A stretch of DNA of 10,336 bases from NCBI GenBank assembly GCA_013812565.1, contig JACCTF010000208.1:1-10336 (forward strand). The letters run 5' to 3'. The notes under the pieces are model-generated. The model worked only from the letters and a program-made list of their open reading frames with translations, ran no database searches and was not told the origin of the DNA. Made by a program: the position numbers and the translations under genes. Of this stretch, positions 4,495 through 10,336 are shown one piece after another; within the stretch, counting starts at the first letter, position 1; each line of letters starts with the position of its first letter. The DNA is from Pyrinomonadaceae bacterium. GTDB lineage: Bacteria > Acidobacteriota > Blastocatellia > Pyrinomonadales > Pyrinomonadaceae.

Positions 4495-6783
4495 TCATTT
4501 CGCACCGGCTGAAGCCGCTAAAGCCTCGATGTCCTCTAGGTTCTCATCCTGTGAGTTGTCCGCCCAGCTCACTTCGCAGTCACGCAGATAGCTGGCGAGT
4601 GCGTTGTCAAAAGATTGCAACAGCGTGCCACGCTCGCTCGCAAGGACACTATAGCGTGGGCGCGGCGCGGCAAGGCCCAACGCTTCGGTAGAACAGCTTT
4701 CAACATACGTAGGATCAAGTCCGACAAGTTGTGCCGCGCGGCGCGCCCACGTAGCCCAATCCGTTGCGCCCGCGTTTGCCAAATGCCACACACCGCGTTC
4801 GCCGTCAATCAACAGATCAAGGCAGGCATGCACAAGATCGGGGACGTAGGTTGGTGAAACGAACGCATCATCGGCAGCAACAAACCGGCGCCCATTGGCG
4901 AGGGTCCGTAGAGCTTGGATCATAAAGTTGTGCTCATCCCACGGCCCGAAGAAAGCGCTGGTACGAACCACCAGCGCTGAAGGCAAGATGCCCAGCACGC
5001 TTATCTCCGCCGTAACTTTGCTGCGCCCGTACATGCTAAGCGGCGCAGGGCAATCGCTCTCTACATACGGCGCATCCTTCGCACCGTCAAAGACTAAATC
5101 CGAGGAGAAGGTGAGCAACTGTATTCCGCGATCAGCGCAAGCAGCAGCCAGTCGGGTCGGGCCATCAACGTTCTCACGGAAGCATCGCTCGAAATCACGC
5201 TCGGCCGTATCTACGCCAACATAACCGGCTGCGTTCACGACCGCCCACGGGTTGAATCGGTCGAACGCCGCCCCGACAGAAGCCGGATCGGCGATGTCCA
5301 TCTCCCGGCGCGTAAGAAGATGAAACGGAAGATTGCGCATGTCGCACAATCTTCCGAAAGCTCTCCCGAGCGTTCCGGTTGCTCCACTAATTAGTATCGG
5401 CCGCGGTGTTACGACCGGCGCGGGGTGCATCTTCGGTTCGTCGTCAAAGGCAGCAATGTAAGCTCCTGAATCATCAATGGCAAAGTCGTATATCAGGCGT
5501 CGCGATCCGCGCCACCATCCGGGAACAGCAAGGATCGGGTGGTCTGGCTCACGCCCTGCGGCTAAATCGCGGAGCGCGTGGGCGAGCACGGTGGCCCTGG
5601 GGTGCGGAGCACGCAGATCAAACACGCCGGGTTCGTAATGCTTGTTATTGCTGGTGATAAGATTGTTCCAATCATACGCGCCGAGCAGCGACCAAGCAGT
5701 GACGGCCCGCACATCCGCGCCTTCGGCACGCAAGCTTGTCGAAGCTTTCCAGACTTCCATCAACCAGCGTAGTTGTTCTTCACGCGTGCAACCGTTGTGC
5801 ACTTCGGTGACGGCGATGGGCAAGCGGTAGCGCTCCCATGCTTCGGCGAGCAACTCGCGTGGGCCAGCCATGCCGGCGGCACGCACACGCACCGCCTCCA
5901 CATCCGCATAGGCTTGGTGCTCATTGCCTCCATGTGTGCTTCGTGGATAAGGTTCAAGTCGCTCATCGAGAAAGCGCTCACTGGTTAAGTAATAGTTAAA
6001 CCCGATAATATCCGGCGGGCAAGGGTTGTGGAGGAACCATTCAAGCTCTGCTTCCGTAATGCCCGCCCACAGCAGGTAGTCCCACATCGGGTGATCCGGC
6101 TTCACGCGACCGCACAACAGGTCAAACGTCAGCCACCGGCGATCATTCTCGAACTCCGCTTGGTAAGCGAGAGACGGGGTGCTGAACGTCTTGCCGAGAT
6201 CATCGGTTTGCACAAGCTGCGCTTGCGGGTTCACTTCGCGAATCTGGCGCATCGCCAGCACCACGGCGCGACACTGCGTAACAAACGCGCGGGCGAAACT
6301 CAGTTCATCGCGCGCATGGGGATACCACAAGCCGTAAAGCCCACTGAAGCGCGCCGTGGTAAGCGGCTCGTTAACGGGTGTGTAAGCATCCACCCACGGG
6401 TAGCGCTCGGCGACCGCCCGGGCATAGCAAGCGAGATGTTCAGGAAAGTGAGGATCAACCAGACTGGTGTGCCGTGGGCCGCTGCCGTGATGAACCAATC
6501 CAACGATAGGGCGAATGCCCAGCGCACGTAAACGTCTGAGCCGCTCGTCGGCCCAAACCCATTGAGCCTGCTTCAATCCATGTGGCGCGGTGCGTTCCCA
6601 TAAAACAGGGTAGCGCATTGTCGAGATGCCAAGCTCCGCGAACAGATCGAGGTCATCCGTCCGACGGGCATGACCGCTCCATTCGACTTGATCAAAGAAA
6701 TCGTCGCCGACACGGTTAACGGTGCATTCCACTCCCGCCCACAACTCGAGCGGCGCGGGTTCATGAATCCTCTTGCTTGTCAT
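4495..6783 (-). CDS. fusion of a GH1 glycosidase-like domain and an RmlD-type dTDP-4-dehydrorhamnose reductase domain
   Basis: 762 residues in one frame. Residues about 10-410 are a shortened GH1-like (beta/alpha)8 barrel. LWAGVECTVNRVGD opens it, followed by YPVLWERTAP (58-67) and GLVHHGSGPRH (95-105). TPVNEP (135-140) places the acid/base at E139, and IAVTEVHNG (323-331) places the nucleophile at E327 in the TENG-equivalent strand; AWSLLGAYDWNN (363-374) follows. Residues about 462-737 are a short-chain reductase of the RmlD/extended SDR type: ILISGATGTLG (463-473) binds NAD(P), VVNAAGYVGVDTAE (515-528), TFSSDLVFDG (558-567), the YGRSK catalytic Tyr/Lys pair (Y585, K589) and VVRTSAFFGPWDEHNF (605-620). 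RmlD enzymes reduce dTDP-4-keto-L-rhamnose in the last step of dTDP-rhamnose synthesis. Both active sites look intact. No signal peptide, so cytoplasmic. AGGAG (6789-6793) lies five bases before the ATG. Whether the GH1 part hydrolyses, transfers or only binds glycan is unknown. Confidence 0.93.
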   Translation of the reverse strand: MTSKRIHEPAPLELWAGVECTVNRVGDDFFDQVEWSGHARRTDDLDLFAELGISTMRYPVLWERTAPHGLKQAQWVWADERLRRLRALGIRPIVGLVHHGSGPRHTSLVDPHFPEHLACYARAVAERYPWVDAYTPVNEPLTTARFSGLYGLWYPHARDELSFARAFVTQCRAVVLAMRQIREVNPQAQLVQTDDLGKTFSTPSLAYQAEFENDRRWLTFDLLCGRVKPDHPMWDYLLWAGITEAELEWFLHNPCPPDIIGFNYYLTSERFLDERLEPYPRSTHGGNEHQAYADVEAVRVRAAGMAGPRELLAEAWERYRLPIAVTEVHNGCTREEQLRWLMEVWKASTSLRAEGADVRAVTAWSLLGAYDWNNLITSNNKHYEPGVFDLRAPHPRATVLAHALRDLAAGREPDHPILAVPGWWRGSRRLIYDFAIDDSGAYIAAFDDEPKMHPAPVVTPRPILISGATGTLGRAFGRLCDMRNLPFHLLTRREMDIADPASVGAAFDRFNPWAVVNAAGYVGVDTAERDFERCFRENVDGPTRLAAACADRGIQLLTFSSDLVFDGAKDAPYVESDCPAPLSMYGRSKVTAEISVLGILPSALVVRTSAFFGPWDEHNFMIQALRTLANGRRFVAADDAFVSPTYVPDLVHACLDLLIDGERGVWHLANAGATDWATWARRAAQLVGLDPTYVESCSTEALGLAAPRPRYSVLASERGTLLQSFDNALASYLRDCEVSWADNSQDENLEDIEALAASAGAK

Positions 6784-6800
6784 TAAGACTCCTAATAAAG

Positions 6801-6873
6801 TGACAAGTAAATAGTGACAAGTGACAAGATGAAGGCAAGTTCTTTCTCGTCACTTGTCACTATTTACTTGTCA
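6801..6873. repeat. 25-bp perfect inverted repeat of TGACAAG-type units
   Basis: The arm at 6801-6825 is an exact reverse complement of 6849-6873, with a 23-base spacer. Each arm is itself modular: TGACAAGTAA followed by ATAGTGACAAGTGAC, i.e. near-heptameric TGACAAG units. It lies between the truncated SDR leader and the GH1-RmlD gene, ending eight bases before the latter's Shine-Dalgarno. It would therefore be in the 5' leader if transcription starts further up, and could form a long hairpin there. The same units, in a different order, recur at 8028-8116. No transposase or clear target duplication is visible. Confidence 0.9.
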
Positions 6874-6878
6874 TTCTT

Positions 6879-7043
6879 CTATGCGTTGACTATCTCGCCG
6901 CCGTTGAGGTGCAGGCTTGCGCGATATTTCGGATCGTCGGCCTGCGGGCGCGGCCGCATCTCGGACTCAAGGCCCGGTTGGCGGTCTTGGTGCTGCGGTG
7001 GGTGAAGTTGCTGTTCTTGATTTTGCTTTTTGTCCTTCGACAT
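6879..7043 (-). pseudogene. truncated N-terminal leader of a short-chain dehydrogenase (YghA / general-stress type)
   Basis: The ATG at 7043 opens a 54-residue reading frame: a polar Lys/Gln-rich start, PPQHQDRQPGLESEMRPRPQ (15-34), then ADDPKYRASLHLNGG and a stop. The block PPQ-Q--QPG-E-EM-P-PQ-DP-Y is the N-terminal extension of a well-known SDR group (E. coli YghA, Bacillus general-stress dehydrogenases of nearly 300 residues). There it is followed at once by L-G-KVA-ITGGDSGIGRA, the NAD(P)-binding start. Here LNGGEIVNA and a TAG (6879-6881) replace the Rossmann fold, and the stop lies five bases from the TGACAAG inverted repeat. It therefore looks like a gene cut back to its leader, with the break at the repeat. 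It could still be a translated small protein, since its Shine-Dalgarno is intact. No catalytic residues are present. Confidence 0.7.
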
Positions 7044-7048
7044 ATCTT

Positions 7049-7055
7049 CTCCCCT
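7049..7055 (-). promoter_or_regulatory. Shine-Dalgarno setting the start of the SDR-leader fragment
   Basis: AGGGGAG on the reverse strand lies five bases before the ATG at 7043. It favours that start over the in-frame ATG at 7079, which would add 12 residues without a comparable site. It shows that the initiation region of the truncated gene has not decayed. Confidence 0.6.
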
Positions 7056-7632
7056 ATGTTCTGCAAAAGTCCGATGCATACATCAACACGTCTGGAAATT
7101 ACACACGAACCGCTAACGCGCTTATTGAAAAGCTTGGTTCATTTACCCTTACAGTGATGCATTGATTGTGCTTTGCGGTCAAGTCGTTGAAGCGGCTGGT
7201 TAGACTTGTGAACAATCTGTTTCTAAAACGAAAGCCGTGACTTTTCCTGTTCCGACGAACCATTTTTGAAGCTTTAAAAGAATTACGAGCAGAAAGCAAG
7301 CGGGACTACACAACCCTTAAAACGTAGCCCCGCGCTCCCAAATGTTCTGTCCAGTTGTTTGCGCGAGAGTGTAGGGATTAGCCTCTCAGGCGTCTGTACG
7401 ACACCGCACAGTTCGCTAGAATTCTCACTCACGACTACATTGCATAAGCGACTACAACGCTTCCATTGCTGCACCCATCTCGCCCGCGCGCCGGGGCTTT
7501 GCTCCATGTTATATTTGTCCGCCTTCGGAGAATCATGTACAAGCTGGTAGCTTCAGCAGCTACGCAGGGCGAGATATTTATATTCAAGGTTAAGCTCCTG
7601 CCGCAAAAATCAATATAAGGGGAGATTGGCAA
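7056..7632. other. gene-free divergent intergenic region
   Basis: About 580 bases between the divergent SDR leader and the DUF6335-type gene hold no ORF with recognisable features. Small structures only: an imperfect dyad GGGACTAC / GTAGCCCC (about 7302-7330, one mismatch), a 6-bp stem GTAGCT-tcagc-AGCTAC (7547-7563), and CGACTACA at both 7432-7439 and 7449-7456. No tRNA fold, known riboswitch or convincing promoter boxes were recognised. Confidence 0.55.
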
Positions 7633-8031
7633 ATGCCTAAAAAGAAGCCGGAAGAGTTTCAGTATTTGAGTAACGATCCTGATTTCGTGGCGAATCCAGA
7701 GATCAGTGAATTTATGGAGGAAGAGATCGCGCGCGCGCCCAGAGATCCGCATGGACTCGTCGAGCGTCTGCAGGAAAACACGGCTGCCTCGCCGCTCGAT
7801 TCGGGCGGCGACGTTGACGCTTCGTGGGAAGATGTTAACGACAGCGGCACCGAGTCAGTCTCCGGCGACAACCCCACTCCTGACCAAAGTGTTACGGAAG
7901 AAATCGCCCACGCCGTCGGCGTCAACTATGAAGACAACGAGGACTTGGAGTTTATTGATAAGATCGAGCGGCGTGACCGGGAACGCTTTGAACTTGACCC
8001 TCGATCAAAGACCGAAGACAACTCAATATAG
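7633..8031 (+). CDS. DUF6335-type acidic protein of unknown function
   Basis: 132 residues, very rich in Asp/Glu. A Lys-rich start (MPKKKPEEF) and a variable N-terminal half with a short amphipathic stretch (EISEFMEEEIARAP, 23-36) precede the conserved core. That core is GGDVDASWEDVNDSG (58-72), NPTPDQSVTEEIAHAVGVNYE (80-100) and DNEDLEFIDKIERRDRERFELDP (101-123). The order GGDVDA-W, TPDQ, LG/VG--YEDNE-L and RD--R-ELDP is how I recognise the DUF6335 family, found in cyanobacteria and a few other phyla. No signal peptide or membrane segment, so probably a soluble cytoplasmic protein. The ATG is well supported by AAGGGGAG (7617-7624) eight bases upstream. The TAG stop lies inside the left arm of the second TGACAAG repeat. 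No function is known to me; the acidic, low-complexity N-terminal half suggests a partly disordered protein. Confidence 0.88.
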   Translation: MPKKKPEEFQYLSNDPDFVANPEISEFMEEEIARAPRDPHGLVERLQENTAASPLDSGGDVDASWEDVNDSGTESVSGDNPTPDQSVTEEIAHAVGVNYEDNEDLEFIDKIERRDRERFELDPRSKTEDNSI

Positions 8032-8116
8032 TGACAAGTGACAAGTAAGAAAAAGACATGCCATTGGCTTTACTTGTCACTCGTCACTTGTCACTCATGA
8101 AGTCACTTGTCACTAT
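8028..8116. repeat. second TGACAAG inverted repeat, spanning two convergent stop codons
   Basis: ATAGTGACAAGTGAC (8028-8042) is the exact reverse complement of 8102-8116. Nested inside, 8031-8048 pairs with 8070-8087 with one mismatch. GTCACTTGTCACT is directly repeated at 8083-8095 and 8102-8114. The same 15-mer is part of the arms of the repeat at 6801-6873, so this is the same repeat family with its units rearranged. The TAG of the upstream plus-strand gene (8029-8031) and the TAG of the minus-strand cyclophilin (8113-8115) occupy equivalent positions in the two arms. A hairpin here could terminate or protect both convergent transcripts, although the flanking T-runs are short. Confidence 0.88.
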
Positions 8117-8781
8117 TTTCTGAGCGTGATTCGGTTGATAACTACCTTGTCGGCGGGGCGGCTTTCTGTTCCCGGATCAATCGGCGCAGTGCTTATCACA
8201 TCCGCATTGTTGATTCCCTCAATCACGCGGCCGAATACCGTATATCGCTGGTCAAAAGCTGGTTGGCGTTTCAGGGTGATGAAGAACTGGCTGTTTGCTG
8301 AATCCGCAGCGGTTCCTCTTGCGGCACCGACCGCGCCGCGCTCGTACAGGAGGTCGCTGAACTCTGCCGGTAAATTCGGTTCATTGGAACTGCCGCTGCC
8401 ATCATTCCTGGGATCATCATCGCGCGAAAGTGGGTCGCCACCCTGGATGATGCCTAGTCGCGGATCGATGCGGTGGAAGGTCGTGCCGTTGTAGAAGCCT
8501 TCGCTGATGAGTTTCTTAAACCGCTCGACCATCCGCGGCGCGATGTTCGGGTAAAGCTCGATAACGATGTTGCCATAATCGGTTTCAATCACCGCCACTT
8601 CCTCATCTGCTTGCGGCTTCACCCCCTTTTTAACCTCTGCGCCATCGACAGAATCTTCTGCATCAAAGTCTTTTGTTTTCGTCTGCTCGCCGCATGCGAT
8701 AAGAAGAAACACCAGGGTCATTACCACAGCACTTTGCAACATCACTCTGCGATACGGCATCCTGTTTGAACCAAGCTGCAT
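8113..8781 (-). CDS. cyclophilin-type peptidyl-prolyl cis-trans isomerase, lipoprotein
   Basis: 222 residues. Residues 9-30 form a lipoprotein signal: basic RR (11-12), a hydrophobic core and lipobox LIAC with the lipidated Cys at 30, so the protein is anchored outside the cytoplasm. An acidic/Lys linker (31-60) leads to the cyclophilin domain (62-222). VIETDYGNIVIELYP (64-78) opens the barrel, FHRIDP (102-107) carries the catalytic Arg (R104), IIQGGDP (111-117) carries the conserved Gln (Q113), SANSQFFITL (161-170) holds the substrate-pocket Gln and Phe residues, and YTVFGRVIEG (180-189) follows. The activity is proline isomerisation during folding of exported proteins. The loop DDDPRNDGSGSSNE (121-134) is typical of bacterial cyclophilins. 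The ATG at 8781 has only a distant GGCGGG; Met8 is an alternative. It starts 31 bases after dtd on the same strand, suggesting cotranscription. The stop codon lies in the TGACAAG repeat. Confidence 0.95.
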   Translation of the reverse strand: MQLGSNRMPYRRVMLQSAVVMTLVFLLIACGEQTKTKDFDAEDSVDGAEVKKGVKPQADEEVAVIETDYGNIVIELYPNIAPRMVERFKKLISEGFYNGTTFHRIDPRLGIIQGGDPLSRDDDPRNDGSGSSNEPNLPAEFSDLLYERGAVGAARGTAADSANSQFFITLKRQPAFDQRYTVFGRVIEGINNADVISTAPIDPGTESRPADKVVINRITLRK

Positions 8782-8812
8782 AATTTATTTACCCGCCATC
8801 CACCTTCAGTTT

Positions 8813-9262
8813 TTAGAACAACTTTCGACTATCAAGCAGAATCGTTACCGGCCCATCATTAATGAGTTCCACCCCCATCATCCGCCGGAAACTTCCGGTT
8901 GCCACGCGCCCCACATTGCGGCGCGCTTCCTCGACGAAGCAGTTATAAAGCGGCTCGGCCACTTCCGGCTGGGCGGCATCGCTCCACGACGGTCGCCGCC
9001 CACGTCGCACGTCACCATACAGGGTAAACTGCGAGACAATCAATAACCCGCCGCCCGCATCAACCACTGATAAGTTCATGCGCCCTTCCGCGTCGTCAAA
9101 GATACGCACGGCGGCGATCTTCTCAACCAGGTACTTCGCATCTTGCTCTGCGTCATCACGCGCAATGCCGAGCAGCACGACGAGACCGCCGCCGATCTCG
9201 CCGACAACTTCGTTTTCAACTTTTACACAAGCGCGCGTCACACGCTGCAATACGGCTCGCAC
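8813..9262 (-). CDS. dtd: D-aminoacyl-tRNA deacylase
   Basis: The GTG at 9262 gives 149 residues, the normal length, beginning V/MRAVLQRVTRACVKV, which is the canonical N-terminus. A longer frame from a TTG at 9301 would add 13 residues with no family counterpart; neither start has a clear Shine-Dalgarno, so the choice rests on family alignment. Seen in order: GEIGGGLVVLLGI (21-33), DAKYLVEKIAAVRIFDD (41-57), the SQFTLYGD active-site strand (77-84), RGRRPSW (87-93) and NDGPVTILLDS (135-145), whose Gly-Pro forms the cross-subunit motif that rejects L-amino acids. The homodimeric enzyme removes D-amino acids (and glycine from mischarged tRNA) in the cytoplasm. TGSFRRMMGVEL departs from the usual TG-FGA-M. 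It heads a probable unit with the cyclophilin gene downstream and is divergent from purE. Confidence 0.95.
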   Translation of the reverse strand: MRAVLQRVTRACVKVENEVVGEIGGGLVVLLGIARDDAEQDAKYLVEKIAAVRIFDDAEGRMNLSVVDAGGGLLIVSQFTLYGDVRRGRRPSWSDAAQPEVAEPLYNCFVEEARRNVGRVATGSFRRMMGVELINDGPVTILLDSRKLF

Positions 9263-9451
9263 AGTGGTTCTATCAAAGGAGGCTACGCCAAGGCTTTCCA
9301 ACCGGCAGACATTCTCATCAACAGCTGCGTCCGGTCAAGCCAAGCAGGTAACCTTCGAGGCATCTCAACATCCCTTCATTGTTCAAATCTTTCAACGCAA
9401 TCTCTACACTCTTGTGTGCGGCGTGATAAACTGCCGCGCTTCTAAACGAGT

Positions 9452-9976
9452 ATGAATGAAGAACCCACGCGCCCATCAAATTCTGAAGTCCAGCCTGCGC
9501 CGCTGGTTGCCATTATCATGGGGAGCCAATCTGACTGGGAAACAATGCGCCATGCCGACGAAGTGCTGACTCGCTTTGGTGTGCCGCATGAATGCCGGGT
9601 TGTTTCAGCGCATCGCACTCCTCTATGGATGGCTGAGTTTGCTGCTAATGCTGAAGCGCGCGGATTGGAGTTGATCATCGCCGGCGCGGGGGGCGCGGCA
9701 CACTTGCCGGGGATGGTTGCCGCGCAGACATTGCTACCCGTGCTTGGTGTTCCCGTCGAAAGTCGCGCGCTTAGTGGAATGGATTCGCTTCTCTCCATTG
9801 TGCAGATGCCTGCCGGGATTCCTGTCGGCACGCTTGCCATCGGACAAGCGGGTGCAACCAATGCGGCGCTGCTCGCCGTGGCGATTCTTGCCCGCACCAG
9901 ACCCGAGCTGCGAAACAGCTTGCATGAGTTTCGTTCGGAGCAGGAACAACAAGTACGCGGAGCGACGCTGCCGTGA
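9452..9976 (+). CDS. purE: N5-carboxyaminoimidazole ribonucleotide mutase (class I PurE)
   Basis: 174 residues. After a 17-residue proline-rich N-terminal extension comes [14 protein letters not shown] (19-32) with the phosphate-binding GSQSD. SAHRTP (52-57) carries the catalytic His (H54), then [11 protein letters not shown] (78-88), [20 protein letters not shown] (101-120) and [19 protein letters not shown] (124-142). These are the class I PurE hallmarks. The enzyme moves the carboxylate of N5-CAIR to C4, giving CAIR, in de novo purine synthesis, as a cytoplasmic octamer by family rule. Pairing with purK supports class I use of N5-CAIR rather than direct AIR carboxylation. The ATG at 9452 lacks a strong Shine-Dalgarno. 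A large antisense ORF over purE-purK is a by-product of codon bias. Its TGA overlaps the purK ATG. Confidence 0.97.
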   Translation: MNEEPTRPSNSEVQPAPLVAIIMGSQSDWETMRHADEVLTRFGVPHECRVVSAHRTPLWMAEFAANAEARGLELIIAGAGGAAHLPGMVAAQTLLPVLGVPVESRALSGMDSLLSIVQMPAGIPVGTLAIGQAGATNAALLAVAILARTRPELRNSLHEFRSEQEQQVRGATLP

Positions 9977-10336
9977 TGACCCACCCCGTCCTTCCCGGCG
10001 CAACCATCGGTGTGCTCGGCAGCGGCCAGCTTGGTCGAATGTTCGCAATTTCCGCGCGGCGCATGGGCTACCGCGTCCACACCTACTCGCCCGAAACCGA
10101 CACGCCAACCGGACAAGTCGCGGATGTAGAAATCACGGCCCCCTATACGGACCTGGATGCCGTGCGCGACTTCGCCCGCACTGTACATGTCGTTACATTT
10201 GAATTTGAAAACATTCCCGCTTCGACTGTTGAGACAATCGCTGAACGCGCTTGTGTACGGCCAAGCGGTTTTGTGCTTCACACAACGCAGCATCGTCTGC
10301 GCGAGAAGACAGCACTCGCTCAAGCGGGGTTTCCCG
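9976..10336 (+). CDS. purK: N5-carboxyaminoimidazole ribonucleotide synthase, partial at the right edge
   Basis: The frame opens at an ATG overlapping the purE stop (TGATG); an in-frame GTG three bases earlier is an alternative start. About 120 residues are visible. IGVLGSGQLGRMFAISARRM (11-30) is the PurK N-terminal nucleotide-binding start, VVTFEFENIP is the conserved strand-loop and QHRLREKTALAQAGFP is the beginning of the ATP-grasp region. PurK uses ATP and bicarbonate to carboxylate AIR to N5-CAIR, the substrate of PurE. The overlap means the two proteins are very likely translated in a coupled way. The C-terminal two thirds lie beyond the window. Nothing looks broken in the visible part. 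Confidence 0.95.
   Translation, partial: MTHPVLPGATIGVLGSGQLGRMFAISARRMGYRVHTYSPETDTPTGQVADVEITAPYTDLDAVRDFARTVHVVTFEFENIPASTVETIAERACVRPSGFVLHTTQHRLREKTALAQAGFP

Noticed and set aside
6028..6531. 167-codon plus-strand frame inside the GH1-RmlD gene
   Set aside because: Antisense shadow of the GH1 domain, which carries intact catalytic motifs on the other strand.
7302..7330. GGGACTAC / GTAGCCCC dyad considered as a terminator
   Set aside because: One A-C mismatch in the stem, a 14-base loop and no T-run on either strand.
8028..8116. TGACAAG units considered as a CRISPR array
   Set aside because: Units are heptamer-like, irregularly spaced and inverted, with no unique spacers of constant length and no cas genes.
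9442..10323. Open frame of 293 codons on the minus strand opposite purE and purK
   Set aside because: It is fully antisense to two clearly identified genes, its protein is Cys/Ser/Ala-rich without any family feature, and such shadow frames arise from codon bias.

Overview
The window reads as a stretch of chromosome from a free-living Gram-negative bacterium with roughly balanced base composition. My best guess is Acidobacteriota, class Blastocatellia. This rests on the mix of families (a DUF6335-type acidic protein, a GH1/RmlD fusion, UDP-galactopyranose mutase beside a GT4-like transferase, and a lipoprotein cyclophilin) and not on any marker gene, so it is only moderately supported. There are no rRNA or tRNA genes, CRISPR arrays, transposases or phage genes that I can recognise.

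Layout. Bases 1-268 (minus) hold the start of a small DUF2892-type membrane protein. Bases 430-2857 (minus) are a two-gene glycan unit: a GT-B glycosyltransferase followed 22 bases later by UDP-galactopyranose mutase (glf). Bases 2858-3907 are a 1-kb AT-rich region without an intact gene. It contains several dyads, a perfect 12-bp tandem duplication, a 33-residue remnant of a response-regulator receiver domain, and a strong minus-strand terminator-like hairpin. A MarR-type regulator (3908-4369, plus) follows and ends in a 14-bp-stem terminator. Convergent to it is a 762-residue fusion of a GH1 glycosidase-like domain with an RmlD-type dTDP-4-dehydrorhamnose reductase domain (4495-6783, minus).

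Upstream of the fusion gene lies a 25-bp perfect inverted repeat built from TGACAAG-type units. A truncated N-terminal leader of a short-chain dehydrogenase (6879-7043, minus) abuts it. After about 590 bases with no recognisable gene come a DUF6335-type acidic protein (7633-8031, plus) and, convergent to it, a lipoprotein cyclophilin (8113-8781, minus). The junction between these two is a second copy of the TGACAAG repeat, and the stop codons of both genes lie inside its arms. D-aminoacyl-tRNA deacylase (dtd, GTG start at 9262) is upstream of the cyclophilin on the same strand. Divergent from dtd is purE-purK, translationally coupled by TGATG, with purK running off the right edge.

Functionally, the left half is surface-glycan metabolism (galactofuranose supply, a glycosyl transfer step, a deoxysugar reductase fused to a glycosidase-like domain). 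The right half is housekeeping (proofreading of D-aminoacyl-tRNA, protein folding outside the cytoplasm, purine synthesis). I see no convincing complete novel system. The most unusual items are the modular TGACAAG inverted repeats placed exactly at gene ends, the two truncated gene remnants, and the hairpin-rich gene-free kilobase.
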